From contig CAYZZK010000012.1 of assembly GCA_964483045.1 (NCBI GenBank), forward strand, positions 1 through 13,500: DNA of 13,500 nt. Direction: 5' to 3'. The stretch is from JBBTYG01 sp964483045 (GTDB lineage: Bacteria; Patescibacteriota; Minisyncoccia; UBA6257; 2-01-FULL-56-20). Position numbers and translations under genes: made by a program. Of this stretch, positions 1-5,841 are shown piece by piece (position 1 is the stretch's first letter; each line of letters opens with the position of its first letter). The notes beneath the pieces were generated by a model. The model was not told where the DNA came from and made no database searches. It was given only the letters and a program-made list of their open reading frames with translations.

Positions 1-2
1 TG

Positions 3-917
3 CTTCTCGCGTCCGGAGTTTTTTTTGCAAATCATTTTTCCGCCAACAGACCGGCGGACGCTTCGCTTCCGCCCCTTATTCCCGCTCCTGTAGCAACAGC
101 TGAAGCTACCGGTACGCGCGCATTTGCAGAGACCGATATCGCCGCACCGATAGCAACCGCAACCTCGAGCACCCCGATCTCGATCTCGGCCAAATCGTTC
201 ATATCTGAAGAAGTCGACGCCGCGGGAAATATACATATTATTGCGGCAAGGAATCCTGCCGCGCGGTTGCCAATCGCAAGTATAACGAAGCTCATGACCG
301 CGATCGTCGCCGTAAACAATTACGATCCGGCAGAAGAAATCACCATCCCGCAGGAGGCCGCAGATACAAAAGGAAGTTCCGGAAAACTTTTGCCCGGGCA
401 GATATTTTTTATCGGGGACATACTTTACCCCCTCCTCATCGAGTCGGACAATGATGCGGGAATCGCTCTCTCTTCCAAAATGGAAGCGGGCAGGTTTGTT
501 GAATTGATGAACCAGGAAGCTTTGGATGTCGGGCTGGGCGGTACGCACTATGTTAACCCGACGGGCCTCGACCCGGACGACGGCTCGGAGCCCAATTACT
601 CAAGCGCGGCAGATCTCGCCAAGCTCGCCATTACGATAGCAAAAAACTATCCGGATATTTTGCACATCCTTTCGTTAAAAGAGTTTGATCTGAAAACCGC
701 TACCGGAACGCTCCACCACACGCTTCAAACCACAAACAAACTGCTCGGAGAAAACCTCCCCTTCAAAATTCTGGGCGGCAAAACCGGTGAAACTCCGAGG
801 GCGAAAAAGAATCTCGTTCTCCTCACTCCAGGATCGGGAGAAAATAGCTACGTCGTGAGCGTCGTCCTGGGCTCGGACGACAATTTCGGGGATATGGAAA
901 AACTCCTCGAGTTCTAA
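3..917 (+). CDS. D-alanyl-D-alanine carboxypeptidase, peptidase S11 family (5' end outside window)
   Basis: Penicillin-binding-protein-like serine peptidase expected to remove the terminal D-Ala of peptidoglycan stem peptides outside the membrane. The reading frame is open from base 3, so the true start lies upstream; a TTG at 267 gives only an apparent start. The first visible residues (LLASGVFFANHF) look like the end of a signal or anchor helix, followed by an Ala/Thr/Ser/Pro-rich linker of about 45 residues. The three active-site motifs are present: SITK with the nucleophilic Ser codon at 279-281 and Lys at 288-290, SDN within IESDNDAG, and KTG within GGKTGETP. The family signature HYVNPTGLD lies between the last two. 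The protein stops about 40 residues after KTG, so it lacks the C-terminal beta domain and amphipathic anchor of PBP5-type enzymes. It converges on the glycosyltransferase gene 63 bases away. Confidence 0.93.
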   Translation, partial: LLASGVFFANHFSANRPADASLPPLIPAPVATAEATGTRAFAETDIAAPIATATSSTPISISAKSFISEEVDAAGNIHIIAARNPAARLPIASITKLMTAIVAVNNYDPAEEITIPQEAADTKGSSGKLLPGQIFFIGDILYPLLIESDNDAGIALSSKMEAGRFVELMNQEALDVGLGGTHYVNPTGLDPDDGSEPNYSSAADLAKLAITIAKNYPDILHILSLKEFDLKTATGTLHHTLQTTNKLLGENLPFKILGGKTGETPRAKKNLVLLTPGSGENSYVVSVVLGSDDNFGDMEKLLEF

Positions 918-965
918 AGTAAATCCAGCACTTTATGCCCACACGGCTTCCTGGCGTGGATGAAT

Positions 966-995
966 AAAAAACTGGCGGAGTTATACAACCGACAG
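966..995 (-). terminator. Probable Rho-independent terminator of the glycosyltransferase gene
   Basis: Read on the minus strand, CTGTCGG (989-995) pairs with CCGCCAG (972-978) with one mismatch around a 10-base loop, followed by six T (966-971). The stem overlaps the last codons and stop of the gene ending at 981. The stem is only moderate because of the mismatch. Confidence 0.5.
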
Positions 996-2432
996 CCGTT
1001 TGCCTGCTCCCCACTTCGCTAATTTAATTAGAACCCAACCAACGAGAAACACAAGAAACAGCGTCGAGGAGAAGAGAGGGGGAATCAAGAGTATTTCGAT
1101 TAATAAAACGCTAACGACAACGAGAAACTCTTCGGGCATCCATAGAGAGAGAAGCGGGAATATCCAGAGCATGTACCAAGGGAAAAACCATCCCGTTCCG
1201 ATCAAAAAAATAATAAGGTAGGGCACCGTGAAAGCGAGGAGGTGCTTCCGAAACAGCAGGCAGAGGAGAATGGCACCGAGCGCCGCCACGGCACCGAGCA
1301 GGCGGGCACCGAAATATGAGAAGCCGAACTTGTTTATCAAAAAAGCAGTGCCGAGCATCGTGGAAGAATAAAAACCTCCCTGGAGTGTGTGCTGAAATCC
1401 GCTTGATTGTAGGAATCCAAAACCGAAAAGCGCCGCAAAGCACGCGGCGGCAGCGGATACGATAAGAAAAAATATGCCGAAAGAAGGAAGAGCGCGCCGC
1501 CACCCCCTCTCCCGCACAAGCTCCCACAGAGGGATTATGACAAGCGGCCAGGACACGTATTTAACGAAACCACCCGCAACGAGCATGAGCGCACTCGGAG
1601 CATATCTTTTGTCCATGAGCAGCAGATAAGCAAAAAGTATCGAGAACATAACAAGCACGTCGCTGTGGCCATCGATTAAGACATTCTGAAAAATAAAATA
1701 ATTCCATGCGAGAAAAACGAAAAGTCGATATTTTTTCTCTTCTGGAATTTTATGGCGGTCCATTATTTTCCAAAATATGAATCCGCACGCAGTAAGTATC
1801 GCGAACATAAACATTTTGGAAACAATGAACGCGGTTGGCGCAGAATCCGAAAAAAAGGTTGGAATACTCAGAAACAAAACCCACAAAGGCCCCTGGTGCA
1901 TTGAAATATCTCCGTCGTGATTCACAAACAGCGCCCAAGAATCACCGGCAAGCATATTCGGCGTTGTCGTATAAGGATTATATCCGAAGTGAGTCCATCC
2001 GTGCACCAGCAATAAATTCCAGTAAGGATCGGGAGAAACAATCGGTGGAGTAAAAATGCAAACCAACGCTGTCCCTATAAAAAACAAGATAAATATTGTA
2101 ACGAGAAGATTCCGCGAGGGGCCGGCAATACGGATTATTCGGAATGCGACCCATGCCAGGATGTTCCAAAATGCAAAGCAAGTGGTTATGAAAAACGCGC
2201 CCCATCTATCGGCATACCCAACAGTCAGAAAATCCGGCTCGGCGACATACATTCTGGCGATGACCGCGAGCGCGAACATCGAGGCCCCGGCAATCGAAAG
2301 GAGAAGAACGTCGCGCAGTAAACGGAGGCGGTATAGCTTCTTCCATAGCATTCCCGTCGCTCGCAACGAGTCCCATACTTCGACAAGCGTAGGAGGTTTC
2401 ACTTCGTAATTATATACATAAAGTTTCCTCAC
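981..2432 (-). CDS. Polytopic GT-C fold glycosyltransferase (GT87/mannosyltransferase-like)
   Basis: Integral membrane protein with roughly 11-13 hydrophobic helices, resembling GT-C glycosyltransferases that use polyprenyl-phosphate sugars and transfer them on the outer face of the membrane. The best family-like signature is around residues 133-158, where SPDPYWNLL and then FGYNPYTT follow the second or third helix. Related enzymes have an acidic residue, an aromatic and NPY in this loop. Donor and acceptor cannot be told. The start is uncertain. The frame is open up to a GTG at 2516, but that extension contains the T-run and hairpin of the upstream S1 terminator. I therefore prefer the GTG at 2430-2432, just after an AAGGAGAGAG stretch; an ATG at 2349-2351 is a third option. 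It may be an envelope polysaccharide or lipid glycosylation gene. Family confidence is good, specific function low. Confidence 0.75.
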   Translation of the reverse strand: MRKLYVYNYEVKPPTLVEVWDSLRATGMLWKKLYRLRLLRDVLLLSIAGASMFALAVIARMYVAEPDFLTVGYADRWGAFFITTCFAFWNILAWVAFRIIRIAGPSRNLLVTIFILFFIGTALVCIFTPPIVSPDPYWNLLLVHGWTHFGYNPYTTTPNMLAGDSWALFVNHDGDISMHQGPLWVLFLSIPTFFSDSAPTAFIVSKMFMFAILTACGFIFWKIMDRHKIPEEKKYRLFVFLAWNYFIFQNVLIDGHSDVLVMFSILFAYLLLMDKRYAPSALMLVAGGFVKYVSWPLVIIPLWELVRERGWRRALPSFGIFFLIVSAAAACFAALFGFGFLQSSGFQHTLQGGFYSSTMLGTAFLINKFGFSYFGARLLGAVAALGAILLCLLFRKHLLAFTVPYLIIFLIGTGWFFPWYMLWIFPLLSLWMPEEFLVVVSVLLIEILLIPPLFSSTLFLVFLVGWVLIKLAKWGAGKRLSVV

Positions 2433-2483
2433 ACATAATGAGTCTCTCTCCTTTTTTGCGGAACTATATTCGTCGGCGAACAC

Positions 2484-2512
2484 AAAAAAGCCGCTAAGAT
2501 CGCCTATGCGGC
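2484..2512 (-). terminator. Rho-independent terminator of the S1-type gene
   Basis: On the minus strand GCCGC (2508-2512) pairs with GCGGC (2490-2494) around a 13-base loop that can add a short inner AG/CT pairing. Six T follow at 2484-2489. It starts about 20 bases after the stop of the S1-type gene at 2533. Confidence 0.6.
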
Positions 2513-2532
2513 GCACAAAAATAGCCGAGGAA

Positions 2533-3639
2533 TTACTTCTTCAATTTCAAGATAATCCTCTTCTCCGCCGGCTTTATAGAGTCGATTACGAATGTATACG
2601 AATTTCCGGCCACAAGTCCGGCTTTCATTTCGTCTTGCCCGCCGAATTCAGAAATGTGGATGAGCCCTTGGATGCCGGCCTCTAAGTTAATGACTGCGCC
2701 AAACGGGTTGAGTTTATATACCTGGCCCGCAACTTCCTGGCCTGACTTATATTGCTCTTCGATTTTTTCCCACGGATCGGACTTAAGCGCTTTGAGCGAC
2801 AAAAACACTTTGCCTTCCCGGATATCCACGATCTTAGCTTTGATTTGATCGTTCACTTTTACCAGTTCCTTGGGATTATCAACAAGCCGATAATCTAGCT
2901 CCGAAATATGAATCATGCCCTCTATTTCGGGATTATCCACGAACCGGACGAACACCCCGAAGTCCGCAATGCCGGAAACCAGGGCTTCGACAGTCTGCCC
3001 CACTTGATATTTGGAGATCAGCTCTTTGACGTTGGCAGAGAGCACCTCGCGCTCGGAGACGATAATCTTGTTCGTTCTCGGATTCACGTCGATTATCTTC
3101 GCCTCAAGTTCCTGCCCGATGAACTTCTTGAGCTCGTCGGCGATTTTTTGCCGGTCGCCTTCTCCGACGCGGGGATAATGATCAAGCGAAAGCTGGGAGA
3201 CCGGGAGAAACGCCTTGAGTTCCGAACCCGGCAAACTCGTCATAAGCCCACCGGCGTTCACCGCTATAATTTTTATCTTGATGATCTCGCCTGCCTCCAA
3301 AAGCTCCTTCGCCTGCTGCCAGAGCTTCTGCTTTCCCGCTTCTGCAAGCGAAAGTTCGATATTACCGCCTTCTCCATCCAGACTCACGACCTTCGCAGAC
3401 ACGCGGTCTCCGATTTTCAAATTTTTTATCGCTTCTCTGGCATTTATCATCTCGATGCCGTATACGATGCCGGTGGAAAACCTCCCCAGGTCGAAAAATG
3501 CCTTCCGCGGAAGTTTTTTTATGAGGGTCGCCTCGACGACGCTGCCCTCTTTCGGCCAGTTGTTGATGGCGAACTCTTTCTTCAAAACATCGGCCAACCC
3601 GGCACCTGGTTTTACCACATTAATATTTTCCTGAATCAT
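2533..3639 (-). CDS. rpsA: Ribosomal protein S1-type RNA-binding protein with four S1 domains
   Basis: 368-residue RNA-binding protein expected to bind mRNA at the 30S subunit. Four S1 (OB-fold) repeats can be read at about residues 32-100, 116-198, 213-284 and 299-367. The last two are the most typical, with ADFGVFVRF...GMIHISEL and NPFGAVINL...GLIHISEF. The first two are more divergent, as usual for the ribosome-docking domains of S1. E. coli S1 has six domains; four is a common reduced form. The start is the ATG at 3637-3639. No Shine-Dalgarno sequence precedes it, and a very good promoter lies so close that the mRNA should be almost leaderless. A terminator follows. Another S1-domain RNA-binding protein is possible, but four tandem domains favour S1. 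Confidence 0.88.
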   Translation of the reverse strand: MIQENINVVKPGAGLADVLKKEFAINNWPKEGSVVEATLIKKLPRKAFFDLGRFSTGIVYGIEMINAREAIKNLKIGDRVSAKVVSLDGEGGNIELSLAEAGKQKLWQQAKELLEAGEIIKIKIIAVNAGGLMTSLPGSELKAFLPVSQLSLDHYPRVGEGDRQKIADELKKFIGQELEAKIIDVNPRTNKIIVSEREVLSANVKELISKYQVGQTVEALVSGIADFGVFVRFVDNPEIEGMIHISELDYRLVDNPKELVKVNDQIKAKIVDIREGKVFLSLKALKSDPWEKIEEQYKSGQEVAGQVYKLNPFGAVINLEAGIQGLIHISEFGGQDEMKAGLVAGNSYTFVIDSIKPAEKRIILKLKK

Positions 3640-3647
3640 AGGTAGGG

Positions 3648-3676
3648 ATTATAAAGGAGCATCGGATTTTAGGCAA
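3648..3676 (-). promoter_or_regulatory. Sigma70-type promoter of the S1-type gene
   Basis: Minus strand: -35 TTGCCT (3671-3676), 17-base spacer, perfect -10 TATAAT (3648-3653). Only eight bases separate the -10 from the ATG at 3639, so transcription should begin at or within about two bases of the start codon. Confidence 0.75.
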
Positions 3677-3705
3677 GCATTTGCTCCGCCCATAAAGCCA
3701 ATGGC

Positions 3706-4809
3706 TTACCAAAGAAAAAACGGCTCATATGCCCGAATTCCCTCAAAACATTTTCCTTGCACGTCCAAAGGAAGTGACTTGCATAAACTCTCCGCTTTAG
3801 AGGCATCGCGGTAATACGCTAAAAAATCCCTGGCGGCCCCGTAAAAACAGTTTCCTTGCTCATCGGAATTTTCCCCAAGCGAGCACAATTTTTGAGTTTG
3901 TTTTATGTCGCTTATCGTATCGCCGGATATGTCCCGCCCTATGCCCTGGTAGCACACATCCCTATAGCTAAGCTCCAGCTTTCCGCATGCTTCGAATACT
4001 TTGGCGACATCCTGCTTGGCGACTTTCAACATGTATGAGGTTTGTATCGCGTAGCATATTGTCCGATATTTTTCCTCAATAGAATTGCACGGATAATAAT
4101 AGTCTCCGCGACGAAGATACGGAGTAGAATCTCCCTGCTGATCGGAGATGATATTTTGCATAAACACGCCTGTCCAACAAGAAGTCCGTACAAAATTTTC
4201 CTGGGAATCCCCGAGGGCGTCGCAGCCCTTAAGAGATTCGGGAACATCGTTATACATAATTCCCATAAGGCCGTGCCCCAGGCCATGCACGCAATTATAG
4301 TGGTCCATGGTATACGCGCGCGTTTCGGCAAGAGGAGCGCAAATCTCCTTGATTTGGGCCACTATATTTTGCTTACCCACCTTTGCGACCAGATATTCCA
4401 TGACTCCGTGGTAATAGCCCGCCCAGCAAAAACTATTTCCTTCCGCAAACGCGTCCGCCACGCTTCCCAATTTCCGGGCCGCCGATCTTCCGATCGCATG
4501 CGCGAAGGTATGGCACCGCTCCCGCACAAGAGGATCGGAATCGTAACGCGTCGCCAAGTCCGAGAGGGCCTGTTGCGATCCCAGATTTTGGACCAGCCGA
4601 TCATAATAGCCGCTGTAACAATCCACTTTATCGTCGACGCTACAGGGAATATCCGGAGTTGCCACTTTAAGAAGCTGCACTTCTTTTAGCCGAGCGGGCC
4701 TAGACAGAATCGCCGCGTACGCTCCGAGCGCAATCGATACGGCCACCAATCCAAACATAAAAAAGAGTGCGCGGTTGCGTTGGTTACGCCCGCTGTTTTT
4801 AGTTATCAT
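3706..4809 (-). CDS. Membrane-anchored protein with tandem paired-cysteine repeats, unknown function
   Basis: I do not recognise a named family. A short basic N-terminus (NQRNR) precedes one membrane helix at about residues 14-36. The remaining 330 residues should lie outside the membrane and contain 16 cysteines that fall into eight pairs: 56/64, 99/128, 157/173, 196/211, 241/252, 275/286, 309/321 and 343/354. The second cysteine of each pair is usually followed by an aromatic residue, then x and Gly (CYSG, CWAG, CVHG, CWTG, CYQG, CFYG, CFEG). The C-terminal units are spaced 33-41 residues apart with C-x10/11-C. Early units add histidines (CHTFAH, GYYHG, CVHGLGHG) that could bind a metal. 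I infer a helical-repeat ectodomain held by disulfides. The ATG at 4809 has no SD but lies 9 bases from an extended -10. The hypothetical protein call is firm; the role is unknown. Confidence 0.85.
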   Translation of the reverse strand: MITKNSGRNQRNRALFFMFGLVAVSIALGAYAAILSRPARLKEVQLLKVATPDIPCSVDDKVDCYSGYYDRLVQNLGSQQALSDLATRYDSDPLVRERCHTFAHAIGRSAARKLGSVADAFAEGNSFCWAGYYHGVMEYLVAKVGKQNIVAQIKEICAPLAETRAYTMDHYNCVHGLGHGLMGIMYNDVPESLKGCDALGDSQENFVRTSCWTGVFMQNIISDQQGDSTPYLRRGDYYYPCNSIEEKYRTICYAIQTSYMLKVAKQDVAKVFEACGKLELSYRDVCYQGIGRDISGDTISDIKQTQKLCSLGENSDEQGNCFYGAARDFLAYYRDASKAESLCKSLPLDVQGKCFEGIRAYEPFFLW

Positions 4810-4818
4810 GTTTCTGCC

Positions 4819-4827
4819 ATTGTAACA
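4819..4827 (-). promoter_or_regulatory. Extended -10 promoter of the cysteine-repeat gene
   Basis: Minus-strand TGTTACAAT fits the extended -10 form TGnTAnAAT and ends nine bases before the ATG at 4809. No convincing -35 is seen. Transcription would start about two or three bases before the ATG. It lies back to back with the promoter at 4885-4893. Confidence 0.5.
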
Positions 4828-4884
4828 TTCTGTTCTGCGACGCGGGCAGGCCGCGTTTTTTGGCTCGTAATTTACGAAAATTTT

Positions 4885-4893
4885 TGCTATACT
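4885..4893 (+). promoter_or_regulatory. Extended -10 promoter of the MBL-like/gyrA operon
   Basis: TGCTATACT preceded by an A/T-rich run (AAAATTTT). It ends 12 bases before the ATG at 4906, giving a predicted leader of about six bases. The same nine-base box recurs at 10269 and, with one change, at 11073. Confidence 0.6.
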
Positions 4894-4905
4894 GCGAGGA
4901 CTTCC

Positions 4906-5472
4906 ATGGTTATAACATACTTCGGCGGCGGGTCATTCCGGGTCCAAAGCGGGGAAATATCCCTCCTCATCGACTCGGAAAATAATCGCCTTAAGGCCGA
5001 TCTCGAACTAAAAACACACACGCCGGTAAGTGCTCTCATTTCCGAAGAGCGATCCGAAATTTCATTTCCGGGCGAATATGAAATCAAAGGCATCGAGGTA
5101 AAAGGCATTTCCGTTCCGGAAGAGTCCACCGAGAAATTTATAAAAACCATGTATTTGGTAACGTGGGAGGAGATAAAAATCGCCTTTTTAGGGCGGATTT
5201 CGAAGCAGCCGTCGGCGGAAACCATCGAACAACTGAATGAACCCGACCTTCTTTTCCTTCCCGTCGGAGGCGGGGACGTCCTCGAACCGGAAGTCGCCGC
5301 GAAGCTCGCCAAAATGCTTGAGCCGGCAATAATAATTCCTTCCTTCTATAAGAGCCCGGCGGAATTCTTGAAGGCGATGGGGCAGAAAGCCGAACCGCAG
5401 GAAAAAATAGTACTTAAGAAAAAGGATTTGCTCGAAGAAAAAAATAAAGTAATTATCCTTCAGCAGAGTTAA
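4906..5472 (+). CDS. Degenerate metallo-beta-lactamase-fold protein (probable pseudoenzyme)
   Basis: 188-residue protein matching the overall pattern of the short UlaG-like MBL-fold proteins: MVITYFGGGSFRVQ at the N-terminus, a PGEYEIKGIEVKGI beta segment at 55-68, LLFLPVGGG at 116-123 and EPAIIIPSFYK at 139-149. Every metal-binding motif of active relatives is missing. Where the family has a HxHxDH motif, the sequence is ALISEERSE (43-51). The usual GDLG is FLGRIS (95-99), and the His in IPxHY is Phe. Hydrolase activity is therefore unlikely. The start is the ATG at 4906, directly after an extended -10 promoter; an earlier in-frame ATG at 4780 lies upstream of that promoter and runs into the divergent gene. 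The stop is four bases before the next gene, and gyrA follows in the same direction. The fold assignment is from remembered family patterns, not a search. Confidence 0.75.
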   Translation: MVITYFGGGSFRVQSGEISLLIDSENNRLKADLELKTHTPVSALISEERSEISFPGEYEIKGIEVKGISVPEESTEKFIKTMYLVTWEEIKIAFLGRISKQPSAETIEQLNEPDLLFLPVGGGDVLEPEVAAKLAKMLEPAIIIPSFYKSPAEFLKAMGQKAEPQEKIVLKKKDLLEEKNKVIILQQS

Positions 5473-5476
5473 TTTC

Positions 5477-5788
5477 ATGACAATGTCCGGATTTCTAGAA
5501 AAGTTGCGGAAAGCCGACGAAGGCGTAAAAATGAGGTGGATAATCCTTTTCACTTCCATCGCCATGGTGATCGTGATATATGTATGGCTGGCGTATTTTA
5601 ATACGCTTTTTGCAACACTTAACACTTCTTCCGCGGTCGCCGAAGATCAAACCGGTGCTCCACAACAAAAAGCGGCGCATCCCTCCCCGACGTTCCTGGA
5701 GCGCATGGGATCCGCCTACCAGGCGTTCACCGACGCATTTGGCGGTATATTTAAGCTGCAGAAGGAATACGTTATACGGCCGAATTAA
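5477..5788 (+). CDS. Small single-pass membrane protein, unknown function
   Basis: 103 residues. An amphipathic, charged N-terminus (FLEKLRKADEGVKMR) is probably cytoplasmic. It is followed by one membrane helix at about 20-43, a Ser/Pro/Gln-rich linker (about 50-71) and a second amphipathic helix (about 73-97) on the outer side. The gene starts four bases after the stop of the MBL-like gene, so translation is likely coupled; a second in-frame ATG lies two codons in. gyrA starts 53 bases downstream. No catalytic motif is visible and I do not recognise a family. It may be a membrane partner of the MBL-like protein, but position is the only support. Confidence 0.7.
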   Translation: MTMSGFLEKLRKADEGVKMRWIILFTSIAMVIVIYVWLAYFNTLFATLNTSSAVAEDQTGAPQQKAAHPSPTFLERMGSAYQAFTDAFGGIFKLQKEYVIRPN

Positions 5789-5841
5789 AAAGTAAAACCG
5801 AGAATCAAAATTTTAGTTTTTGAGACAGAAGTTTTAATACT

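Noticed and set aside
924..970. Possible terminator in the gap between the converging first two genes (CCACAC/GCGTGG)
   Set aside because: The stem has an internal mismatch and no T-run follows on either strand.
2908..3645. Long open frame opposite the S1-type gene
   Set aside because: No promoter, SD or family features. It mirrors the codon pattern of the clear S1-domain gene.
3694..3708. AAGCC-AAT-GGCTT hairpin at the end of the cysteine-repeat gene as a terminator
   Set aside because: Only five base pairs with a three-base loop and a poor T-run; too weak to list.
4780..4905. Upstream ATG extension of the MBL-like gene by 42 codons
   Set aside because: It would run through both divergent promoters and into the start of the opposite gene. 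The family-like N-terminus begins at the ATG at 4906.
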